Shown here in pieces: positions 1 through 5,871 of a DNA stretch of 6,758 nucleotides. Positions within the stretch are counted from its first letter, which is position 1; each line of letters starts with the position of its first letter. This DNA is from Pseudomonadota bacterium (GTDB taxonomy: Bacteria > Pseudomonadota > Alphaproteobacteria > Sphingomonadales > Sphingomonadaceae). A program made the translations under genes and the position numbers. The notes below the pieces were generated by a model. The model was not told the DNA's origin, searched no databases, and saw nothing but the letters and a program-made list of their open reading frames with translations. The DNA is taken from positions 1-6,758 of the forward strand of contig JAFAEZ010000201.1 in assembly GCA_023423775.1 (NCBI GenBank), given 5' to 3'.

Positions 1-106
1 CGCCCCCACTCGCGGCGGCACCCGCCCCGCCCCCCGACAATTCAGACTGGCCCGTTCGGACGCGCTTCTGCCCTTTCGCGTCGCACGGCGGCCCGGCCAC
101 CCGGCG

Positions 107-1225
107 TCAGAGCACGAAGTCGGTGGCGACCAGCGCGTGCGGGCCCTCGACGATGATCAGGAAATCGGCGGCGCGGTCGCCGTTGAGGTCGCCCGCGACG
201 AAGGTGTCGCCGCTCGACTGGAAGGTGCGAAGCTGGCCGGCGACCCCCGAGAAGGCCGCAGCGCCGATAAAGGCGAAGGCATCGTCGAGGCCGCCGGGAC
301 GGGCGTCGACGAGCGAGAGGTCGATCTTGTCACCCTCGGAGCGGAAGAAATCGGCGATATAGTCGGCCGTGGCGCCTGTGTTGCCGCCGAACTCGCCGTC
401 ATCGAAGATGAACCTGTCGGCGCCGAGGCCGCCGTTCAGATCGTCGGTGCCGGCGCCGCCGCGAAGCTGGTCGTTGCCGGCCCCGCCCTCGAGGAAGTCG
501 CGCCCCGCGCCGCCGAATAATGTGTCGGCGCCGGCGTCGCCCTCGAGCAGATCGCTCTCGGTGCCGCCGTCGAGCCGGTCGTTGCCGTCGCCGCCGACCA
601 GCCGGTCGTTGCCGGCATTGCCGTTTAAGATGTCGCTGCCGAGGCCGCCGAGCAGGATGTCGAAGCCGGCGCCGCCGCTGAGAATGTCGTTCAGCCGAGA
701 GCCGAACATGACGTCGTCGAGTGCGGTTCCTGTGGCGTTGATCGCCGCCGGATTGGCGAAGATGAAATCGGCCGCGATCAGGTCGTGCGGCGCGACCGCG
801 TTGAGGGTCAGAACATGGTCGTGGCCGGCATAATAAGCGTTGAGCGTGGCGTCGCCATAGGAATCGCTCTCGAGCAGGGCGAGGACCTGGCTGAAATCGC
901 TGACTCCCCAGGCGCGGAGGTCGACCCGGTCAACGTCGAAGCGGAAGTCCCAGACCAGGTCGTCGGAGAAGCCGGCGCTGGAACGTGCGCTCATCGTGAA
1001 GATATCGGCGCCGGAATCGCCCCACAGGTCGTTGATGCCGAGTCCGCCGATCAGGACGTCGTTGCCGAAGCCGCCGAAGAGCCAGTCGTTGCCGGCGCCG
1101 CCGTCGAGCCGGTCGTTGCCGCCCTTACCGTAGAGAATGTCGTGGCCGCCGCGACCCTGGATGTCGTCGTCGAGGGCGGTGCCGTGAAGAGTCTCGGAGG
1201 AATCAGTGCCGATGATCGTCGCCAT
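107..1225 (-). CDS. RTX calcium-binding protein, probable type I secretion substrate
   Basis: This is a 372-residue secreted-type protein built from glycine/aspartate nonapeptide repeats of the GGxGxDxL form, which fold into calcium-binding beta-rolls in the RTX family. Two repeat blocks are visible, at about residues 11-72 and 164-270. Each is followed by a cap of the type ADxFxF...DxIxDF...DKIDLS (about 73-103 and 269-304). The C-terminal part (about 315-372) has the FIGAAAFSG...AGQLR, GDLNGD and terminal ATDFVL features of the serralysin-like C-terminal region that carries the type I export signal. No HExxH protease motif or other catalytic domain is seen, so I do not call it a protease. 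The start at 1225 is chosen because GAGGAG (minus strand, 1233-1238) lies 7 nt upstream; the open frame runs 40 codons further, but that extension is arginine-rich and not RTX-like. No HlyB/HlyD/TolC-type genes are in the window. Family assignment is firm; the biological role (adhesin, matrix or nutrient scavenging) is unknown. Confidence 0.9.
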   Translation of the reverse strand: MATIIGTDSSETLHGTALDDDIQGRGGHDILYGKGGNDRLDGGAGNDWLFGGFGNDVLIGGLGINDLWGDSGADIFTMSARSSAGFSDDLVWDFRFDVDRVDLRAWGVSDFSQVLALLESDSYGDATLNAYYAGHDHVLTLNAVAPHDLIAADFIFANPAAINATGTALDDVMFGSRLNDILSGGAGFDILLGGLGSDILNGNAGNDRLVGGDGNDRLDGGTESDLLEGDAGADTLFGGAGRDFLEGGAGNDQLRGGAGTDDLNGGLGADRFIFDDGEFGGNTGATADYIADFFRSEGDKIDLSLVDARPGGLDDAFAFIGAAAFSGVAGQLRTFQSSGDTFVAGDLNGDRAADFLIIVEGPHALVATDFVL

Positions 1226-1355
1226 GGGGCTTCTCCTCGGAAGATCAACAGGATAGCGCCGCATCGGCTGAACAGCAGATGAAGCGAGCCGGACCCTTCC
1301 ACTCAAAAAACGGGGTTCGACACCTTCACCTGCGTCGCCTGCCAATCCGCCAGAC

Positions 1356-1379
1356 CCGCGGCGGCATCAACCGCCGCGG
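1356..1379 (-). terminator. GC-only hairpin, possible terminator after the 144-aa membrane gene
   Basis: A perfect 9-bp inverted repeat (CCGCGGCGG / CCGCCGCGG) with a 6-nt loop begins 33 bp past the stop of the membrane-protein gene and ends 131 bp before the RTX start. Read on the minus strand it is not followed by a T tract, so it is not a classical intrinsic terminator. It could weaken read-through or protect a 3' end. The only T run nearby (minus strand, 1303-1308) is about 48 nt further on and not attached to the stem. Confidence 0.4.
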
Positions 1380-1411
1380 CAGCAAGGACAGCCAGCTCGG
1401 CTGAGCGCCCC

Positions 1412-1846
1412 CTAGCGCAGCACGCCCCGCGCCCGCATCCGCAGCGCATAGACGAGCAAAGCGATCGCGACCGCCCAGATGGCGAGATGGAGCGCCAGCG
1501 CGCCCCCGCCGTCCATATGACTGCCGGGCATCGGGCTGGTCGCCTGGAACAGGCTGTTCACCGCCAGGCCGGCAAGCGAGACGGCGAACGCGAGCACCGC
1601 GTGGCGGCTGCGCGCCAGAAGCAGCAGCGAGCCGACGAGCCCGCCCCATACGCCGAACGCCCAGGACGCCACCGCCCAGGCCGGGGCTGCGTCGAGCCAG
1701 GCGATCTGTGCGGGGCTGAGCTGCGCCATCCAGGCCGCGCTGCGAGTCTGGGTCATTGTATAATCGAGTGCACCGAACGCGTTCCACAGCGTCGTCACCC
1801 CGGCGATCGCCCAGAGTTGCCAAGGCGTTGCTGCCCTGTCGTCCAT
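1412..1846 (-). CDS. Small four-helix inner-membrane protein, unknown function
   Basis: The product is 144 residues with four hydrophobic stretches, at about residues 11-31, 55-78, 82-102 and 115-136, and a short basic C-terminus (RMRARGVLR). It therefore should be an integral inner-membrane protein. Recognisable blocks are LWNAFGALDYTMTQTR (20-35) and WAFGVWGGLVGSLLLLARSR (62-81), a pattern I associate with a conserved alphaproteobacterial family that is often labelled hypothetical or, loosely, 'sugar transporter'. Nothing in it supports transport of a particular substrate. The start has a strong Shine-Dalgarno site, GGAGGAG (minus strand, 1854-1860), 7 nt upstream of the ATG. It follows the DUF5808-like gene by 93 bp on the same strand, so the two may be co-transcribed. 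A 165-residue frame overlapping it (1326-1823) is a shadow. Confidence 0.85.
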   Translation of the reverse strand: MDDRAATPWQLWAIAGVTTLWNAFGALDYTMTQTRSAAWMAQLSPAQIAWLDAAPAWAVASWAFGVWGGLVGSLLLLARSRHAVLAFAVSLAGLAVNSLFQATSPMPGSHMDGGGALALHLAIWAVAIALLVYALRMRARGVLR

Positions 1847-1939
1847 GATGCGGCTCCTCCCCCTTGTGTTTCCCCCCCGCAGCCTGTCACGTCGCGTCGC
1901 TTGTCGCGAGTCCGAAACGGGCGTGGCTAACGAGGAGGG

Positions 1940-2125
1940 TCAGCGCTGCGCAATGGCGGCGGCGACTGCGCCCGCTACCAGCGCGCCGGTCGCGGCCAGG
2001 ACGAGCCGTCCGAAGCGGTGGTCGGCGTTCACCGTCCAGCCCATCCACGCTTTGCGCTTCGGCACGAACAGGCGCGGATCCGCGGCATCGTGATACAATC
2101 CGAACGCGTCATATTTGCTTTTCAC
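1940..2125 (-). CDS. DUF5808-like small membrane-anchored protein, GTG start
   Basis: The product is 61 residues. Residues 5-34 (YDAFGLYHDAADPRLFVPKR, then WMGWTVNAD) match the DUF5808 pattern as I know it: an acidic D-x-x-DPRLFVPKR core followed by G-W-T-x-N. Residues 41-58 form one alanine/glycine/valine-rich hydrophobic helix near the C-terminus, so a membrane anchor with a short soluble head is likely. The frame stays open to 2320, but the upstream part has no family similarity. I chose GTG at 2125 because GGAG (minus strand, 2133-2136) sits 7 nt before it. A second GTG two codons upstream (2131) has almost no spacing to that site. The gene is divergent from the PspC-domain gene and may share regulation with it. 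Function is unknown; the DUF name rests on memory of the motif. Confidence 0.7.
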   Translation of the reverse strand: MKSKYDAFGLYHDAADPRLFVPKRKAWMGWTVNADHRFGRLVLAATGALVAGAVAAAIAQR

Positions 2126-2139
2126 TGTCACACTCCAGT

Positions 2140-2149
2140 CGTTGCAACG
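2140..2149. promoter_or_regulatory. 10-bp perfect palindrome CGTTGCAACG, possible operator
   Basis: CGTTGCAACG is a perfect 10-bp palindrome that lies 3 bp upstream of the GGAG site of the DUF5808-like gene. Its place, within about 25 bp of a translation start, suits an operator or a transcript-start element. A 10-bp palindrome can occur by chance in a sequence this long, and no second copy was seen nearby. Confidence 0.25.
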
Positions 2150-2192
2150 TCGCCCGATTAACCGGCCGCGTCCGAATGCGGTTCCGGCGCAA

Positions 2193-2211
2193 GTTGGCGA
2201 ATATTCCCAAC
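2193..2211. promoter_or_regulatory. 19-bp dyad, candidate enhancer-binding-protein site
   Basis: The arms GTTGG (2193-2197) and CCAAC (2207-2211) flank the 8-bp palindrome GAATATTC (2199-2206), with one extra C at 2198 as the only asymmetry. The dyad lies roughly 125-140 bp upstream of the start point predicted from the sigma-54 promoter. That is within the range used by sigma-54 activators such as PspF. That it binds such an activator is an inference from position and symmetry. Confidence 0.4.
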
Positions 2212-2306
2212 CCTCACCCCAACATTTAGCCCTCATTCCCGCGCAAGCCTCCGCCATGCGCCCAGCGCGCGGCCGAAAAGGCGCCCAAATCCGAGCTCCG
2301 GCCAAT

Positions 2307-2323
2307 TTGGCACGGCTCATGCT
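2307..2323 (+). promoter_or_regulatory. Sigma-54 (RpoN) -24/-12 promoter upstream of pspC-like gene
   Basis: The sequence TTGGCACGGCTCATGCT matches the sigma-54 consensus YTGGCACGRNNNTTGCW at every defined position but one (A instead of T at 2319). The invariant GG (2309-2310) and GC (2321-2322) have exactly the required 10 bp between them. The predicted start point is near 2334, giving a leader of about 24 nt that includes the TGGGAG ribosome binding site (2346-2351) of the PspC-domain gene. Psp operons are classically sigma-54 dependent and activated by PspF, so the context supports the call. Confidence 0.8.
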
Positions 2324-2357
2324 CTGCAGTCGGCATCAACGCTAATGGGAGCCGACG

Positions 2358-2627
2358 ATGCAGGACCAGCCGAATCTTTTCACCCGCGACGACACCTTCC
2401 TCGGCATCTGCCAGGGTCTGGGCGACGATCTCGGCTTCAACCCGAACTGGCTGCGCGTCGCGCTCACCCTGTTCCTGTTCTTCAATCCGGTTGCCGCGAT
2501 CGGCGCCTATCTCGCGGCCGGGATCGTCGTTTTGGCGGTCCGCTGGTTCGTGCCCGATCCGCGCCCCGCCGCCACTCCGCAGGTCGAGACCGCCGAGCAG
2601 GACGAGACGGTCCGTCTCGCCGCCTGA
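2358..2627 (+). CDS. pspC: PspC-domain phage-shock-type membrane protein
   Basis: The 89-residue product is essentially a single PspC domain. Residues 8-65 contain the family pattern GICQGLGDDLGFNPNWLRVAL followed by a long hydrophobic region (about 33-65) that would cross the inner membrane. A short, polar, acidic tail (66-89) follows. In enterobacteria PspC senses envelope damage and, with PspB, draws PspA away from the activator PspF. Here no pspA, pspB or pspF is next to it, so the gene is either a detached member of a psp regulon or a small paralogue. It is much shorter than the E. coli protein and lacks an extended cytoplasmic C-terminal domain. The ATG at 2358 has TGGGAG 6 nt upstream and lies about 24 nt after the predicted sigma-54 start point. 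The pspC symbol reflects the domain and not proven orthology. Confidence 0.85.
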   Translation: MQDQPNLFTRDDTFLGICQGLGDDLGFNPNWLRVALTLFLFFNPVAAIGAYLAAGIVVLAVRWFVPDPRPAATPQVETAEQDETVRLAA

Positions 2628-2681
2628 AGAAGTGCCGGCCTGTCGCGACGCAGGGGCCTGCCCTTCCCAAGCGGCCGACCG

Positions 2682-2716
2682 CCCCGCCGTGTAAACCCGA
2701 TCTTTACGGGGCGGGG
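2682..2716 (+). promoter_or_regulatory. Long GC-rich stem-loop in the leader of the 223-aa gene
   Basis: Two 14-nt arms pair around a 7-nt loop (2696-2702): CCCCGCC with GGCGGGG (2682-2688 / 2710-2716) and GTAAA with TTTAC (2691-2695 / 2703-2707). One G-G mismatch and one T-G wobble lie between them. The element sits 55 bp after the pspC-like stop and ends 24 bp before the ribosome binding site at 2741. It is not followed by a T run. It may be a processing or attenuation structure between two genes of one transcript, or a protein-binding dyad in DNA. Confidence 0.5.
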
Positions 2717-2740
2717 GGTAGGACCGGACGAGCACCGCAG

Positions 2741-2746
2741 GGGAGG
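2741..2746 (+). promoter_or_regulatory. Ribosome binding site GGGAGG that sets the start at 2753
   Basis: GGGAGG directly abuts an ATG at 2747, which leaves no spacing for initiation there. It is 6 nt from the next in-frame ATG at 2753. The second ATG is therefore the preferred start of the 223-residue gene. Confidence 0.7.
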
Positions 2747-2752
2747 ATGGAC

Positions 2753-3424
2753 ATGGCAGCTTCACTGGTCGGCAGGGAGAGCGACGCCCGCTTGGGCGGA
2801 CGACTGCTGACCCGCGTCGCCGAGCAGGGCAGCGCCGCCCACCCCTATCTGTCGAGCGACGCTTTGCTGCGCGGGCCGCATGCCGCCCGCAATCTTGCCG
2901 ACGCCATCCACTTTCTCTGCACGCTCCATGCCCGCCATCCCGGCGTCGTCGATCACGCCGCGGCGCGCGCAGTCGATCCCGCGACCCGCCAATGGTTCGC
3001 CACCGCGGTCCCTGCCTTCGCCGTCGAACGCGGCCTGCTCGCCCGCCTCGCGGTTGCAGCCGGCCCGCTGCCCAGCACGCCCGGCGCCGGCGACAACCAG
3101 GCTGCGGCGCTCGGCCAACGCCATGCGCTCGAAATGCTCGCCCAGTCGGAGCGCAACGGCTGCGCACTCGGCGCCGCTTTGGCCGTGGTCACCGACTGGA
3201 GTGCGATCCGCGCCGTTCTCGACGTCGCCGCAGCCCGTTTCGGCGTACCGCCGCCGCCCTGCACGCTCGACACCCCGCATGCCATTCACGCTTTCGCCGA
3301 CGGCCATGACCAAGGCCCCGGATTCGACCGCGCCATGATGTTCGGCGCCGAACAGGTCCTGCTCCAGCATTTTGGTCTTTGGGACCTGCTCGAGGCCCGC
3401 CAGGAAGCCCGCGGCGACTCCTGA
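2753..3424 (+). CDS. Conserved-looking protein of unknown function, 223 aa
   Basis: I do not recognise this protein with confidence. It is alanine- and leucine-rich and appears mostly alpha-helical, with no signal peptide and no clear membrane segment, so it is probably cytoplasmic. Visible blocks are HPYLSSDALLRGPHAARNLADAIHFLCTLHARHPGVVDHAA (30-70, with several histidines), a helix with ERGLLARLA (92-100), NGCALGAALAVVTDWSAIRAVLDVAAARFG (135-164), a proline/cysteine turn VPPPPC (165-170) and a C-terminal segment with MMFGAEQVLLQHFGLWDLLEAR (195-216). Third-position GC is high, as in its neighbours, which supports true coding. The frame is open back to 2345 through the pspC gene, but that part is a shadow. 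It lies 76 bp upstream of the MoxR ATPase on the same strand, so co-transcription with moxR is plausible. It may be one of the sphingomonad-restricted DUF families; I do not assign a number. Confidence 0.8.
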   Translation: MAASLVGRESDARLGGRLLTRVAEQGSAAHPYLSSDALLRGPHAARNLADAIHFLCTLHARHPGVVDHAAARAVDPATRQWFATAVPAFAVERGLLARLAVAAGPLPSTPGAGDNQAAALGQRHALEMLAQSERNGCALGAALAVVTDWSAIRAVLDVAAARFGVPPPPCTLDTPHAIHAFADGHDQGPGFDRAMMFGAEQVLLQHFGLWDLLEARQEARGDS

Positions 3425-3488
3425 CCCCTGCGCTGCGCGCGGCTTGCGCCGCCCCCTGCCCTCCCTTATCCCCGGCGCCGCACGGCAC

Positions 3489-3494
3489 GGAAGG
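3489..3494 (+). promoter_or_regulatory. Ribosome binding site GGAAGG that favours the start at 3501
   Basis: GGAAGG abuts an ATG at 3495 but is 6 nt from the in-frame ATG at 3501. The spacing favours 3501, which also gives the N-terminus MRFEGT that I recall as typical of this MoxR subfamily. Confidence 0.6.
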
Positions 3495-3500
3495 ATGAGC

Positions 3501-4329
<829 letters not shown>

Positions 4330-4343
<14 letters not shown>

Positions 4344-4364
4344 GGCTCAGCGTTCTTCCGCGGC
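4330..4364. repeat. Nested inverted repeats spanning two convergent stop codons
   Basis: The moxR stop (TGA, 4341-4343) and the receptor stop (TCA, 4347-4349) both lie inside the palindrome GCTGAG-G-CTCAGC (4339-4351). Outside it, GCCGCGG (4330-4336) can pair with CCGCGGC (4358-4364). Neither strand shows a T run afterwards. It might act as a weak bidirectional 3'-end structure, but the outer arms are coding sequence and may pair by chance. Confidence 0.3.
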
Positions 4365-5765
4365 CGCCTCGTCGCGGTAGGCGAGCTCGAAATTGCCCCA
4401 GCGGCGGCCGTTGATCCACAAGGGCACGAACACGTTCTTGACCGGCAGGTAGCGGCCGTGGCCGAGATCCATGCGATAGGTGACCAGCATCGCCTCCTTG
4501 TCGCTGTCGATCGCGCGCTGGGTGGCTTCGTCGATGAAATTGCGGCGGTTGCGGCAATATTTGGCGTTCCAGGCCGGATCCGCGCTCTGCGGCTGCGACC
4601 GCTCCGAGACGTGAGTCGGCAGATAGCCCTTAATGTCGCTGATCACGCAGCCGATATGGCGCGGGTCCGCCGCCATCACCCGGTCCAGGATCGGGCGGAC
4701 GCGGGCGTCGGCGAAGGCGCAGAAACGCGTTTCATATTGCGTCGGGTTGGTGCCGGGCATCGCGACGTAGGTCGTGTCGAACACCGCGTCCTCGTCGATC
4801 TCGCCGGCGGCGACGGCATTCTCGATCAATGAGGCCAGTTCGCGAGTCGCCCCCTGGGCGAGTTCGATGAAGGCGGTGTCGTCGATCCGGACGCCGCAGC
4901 TTGCGAGCCGGTCGAGCATTTCGCCGGACAGGCGCTCGAGCTCGGACAGCCGCTGCTGCGCGGCGAGCAATTGCCCGCCATTCTCGCGCGCGTCGGCGGC
5001 GAAGTCGGAGAGGCCGCCCTTCACGCTGTCGACGCTCTGCTGGATGAGGCCGGTGGCCTGGGCGATGCCGTCGGTCTGGCGGTCGACCATCGCGACGATG
5101 TCGGAGACGTCGCGGATATTCTCGGTCATCGCCGCGAACCGGCCCTGCGCGACGCGGCTGCGCTCGACGCCAGTGCGGATTTCCGACGTCACCGCCTCGG
5201 CCTCGCGGGTCAGCGAAGCAACGGTCAGCGCGATCTCGCTGGTCGCGGCGCGGGTGTCGTGGGCGAGCTTCTTCACTTCGGCGGCGACGACCGCGAACGA
5301 GCGTCCCGCCTCGCCCGCGCGCGCGGCCTCGATCGTCGCGTTGAGCGCGAGCCGGTTGGTCTGGTTGGCAATACTCTCGATGCTGCTCGAAACACGCTGA
5401 ACCTGGGCCATCGCTTCGGCGAATCCGGCCATGCGGTCGCCTAGTTGGACGACGAGTTCGGTGAGCCCACTAAAGATCTGTATCGTATCCTCGATCGCCG
5501 CGCGGCCCTCGCCGAGCTTCTCGCGCGCCTGCTCGGCGAGGAGGCGGGCCTCGTCGGTGGAATCGGCGACGCGCGCCTGATCGGCCAGCAGCCGCGAGGT
5601 GACGTCCTCCAGCGAGTCGAGGGTCTTGAGATTGGAGGAAATGCGCTCGGAGACGCCGGCGACATAGCCGGAAACGTCGCTGCATTCGATCGCCAGCGAT
5701 CCGCAATTGCGCGCGACCTTGCTGATGGCGTTCCCGTCCGGTCTCTCAAGCGCTGAACTCGCCAC
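4347..5765 (-). CDS. Soluble methyl-accepting-chemotaxis-like receptor with C-terminal sensor-like domain
   Basis: The 472-residue product has no signal peptide, membrane segment or HAMP domain, so it should be a cytoplasmic receptor. Long coiled-coil stretches (about 35-290) surround the conserved MCP signalling tip (131-172), with IANQTNRLALNATIEAARAG and then SFAVVAAEVKKLA, the CheA/CheW-contacting hairpin of the family. The C-terminal region (about 295-465) resembles a Cache-like sensor: DIKGYLPTH (377-385), an asparagine/arginine segment NAKYCRNRRNFIDEAT (400-415) and YRMDLG...VPLWINGRRWGNFELAY (430-463). Signalling domain first and sensor last is the reverse of the common order, but it occurs in soluble alphaproteobacterial receptors. 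No CheR-binding pentapeptide ends the protein. I chose the GTG at 5765 because GGGAG (minus strand, 5772-5776) is 6 nt upstream; the longer frame to 5927 would overlap the VWA gene and looks non-coding. No che genes are nearby, so it could feed either motility or another CheA pathway. Confidence 0.9.
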   Translation of the reverse strand: MASSALERPDGNAISKVARNCGSLAIECSDVSGYVAGVSERISSNLKTLDSLEDVTSRLLADQARVADSTDEARLLAEQAREKLGEGRAAIEDTIQIFSGLTELVVQLGDRMAGFAEAMAQVQRVSSSIESIANQTNRLALNATIEAARAGEAGRSFAVVAAEVKKLAHDTRAATSEIALTVASLTREAEAVTSEIRTGVERSRVAQGRFAAMTENIRDVSDIVAMVDRQTDGIAQATGLIQQSVDSVKGGLSDFAADARENGGQLLAAQQRLSELERLSGEMLDRLASCGVRIDDTAFIELAQGATRELASLIENAVAAGEIDEDAVFDTTYVAMPGTNPTQYETRFCAFADARVRPILDRVMAADPRHIGCVISDIKGYLPTHVSERSQPQSADPAWNAKYCRNRRNFIDEATQRAIDSDKEAMLVTYRMDLGHGRYLPVKNVFVPLWINGRRWGNFELAYRDEAAAEER

Positions 5766-5871
5766 GACGCACTCCCGATACGATATGCCGTCCGGTCTAT
5801 GCGCAATGTCTTGCGACCGTCTTAACTGCGAGATGCTGGCTCCCGCGCCGCCAGCAGGATAAGAGGCCCGG
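5766..5871. promoter_or_regulatory. Divergent promoter region between receptor gene and VWA gene
   Basis: These 106 bp must hold the promoter of the minus-strand receptor gene and, if VWA is not read through from elsewhere, that of the VWA gene. I could not find a convincing -35/-10 pair in either direction. An 11-bp motif CCGTCCGGTCT occurs at 5788-5798 and again at 5734-5744 just inside the receptor gene, and a hairpin precedes the VWA ribosome binding site. Confidence 0.45.
5834..5856 (+). promoter_or_regulatory. Stem-loop just upstream of the VWA ribosome binding site
   Basis: TGCTGGC (5834-5840) and GCCAGCA (5850-5856) form a perfect 7-bp stem with a 9-nt loop. The stem ends 4 nt before the AAGAGG ribosome binding site (5861-5866). 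It could influence translation of the VWA gene or serve as an operator in DNA. There is no T run, so a terminator is unlikely. Confidence 0.4.

Larger units (their letters stand above)
2126..2357. promoter_or_regulatory. Divergent intergenic regulatory region between DUF5808-like gene and pspC-like gene
   Basis: This 232-bp stretch is the longest non-coding gap of the window and separates two divergently transcribed small membrane-protein genes. From left to right it holds the ribosome binding site of the DUF5808-like gene (2133-2136), a 10-bp palindrome (2140-2149), a longer dyad (2193-2211), a CCAAAT/ATTTGG inverted repeat (2285-2290 and 2305-2310) whose right arm overlaps the -24 element, and a sigma-54-type promoter (2307-2323). 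I found no convincing sigma-70 promoter for the minus-strand gene. Confidence 0.7.

Noticed and set aside
93..104. CCGG...CCGG symmetry after the RTX stop, considered as a terminator
   Set aside because: The stem is only 4 bp and no T run follows on the minus strand.
1303..1330. T6 run (minus strand) with a GGTTCGA-like segment, considered as terminator or tRNA remnant
   Set aside because: No adjacent stem of more than about 3-4 bp and no cloverleaf or acceptor pairing can be built around it.
1326..1823. 165-codon minus-strand frame overlapping the four-helix membrane protein
   Set aside because: Its composition is arginine-rich and it lacks a convincing ribosome binding site, while the overlapping frame encodes clear membrane helices with a strong one.
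2345..2752. N-terminal extension of the 223-aa protein through the pspC-like gene
   Set aside because: The frame is open, but its translation is arginine/proline-rich and overlaps a recognisable PspC domain in another frame. The ribosome binding site at 2741 sets a start at 2753.
2226..3167. 313-codon minus-strand open frame
   Set aside because: Arginine- and glycine-rich shadow of the PspC-like and 223-aa genes, with no domain-like motif.
3439..3452. GCGGC-TTGC-GCCGC mini-hairpin upstream of moxR
   Set aside because: Five base pairs in very GC-rich DNA are expected often by chance, and no T run follows.
5777..5816. Possible sigma-70 promoter for the receptor gene (TTGCGC with a TCGTAT-like -10)
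   Set aside because: The -10 match is poor and would place the start point almost on the ribosome binding site.
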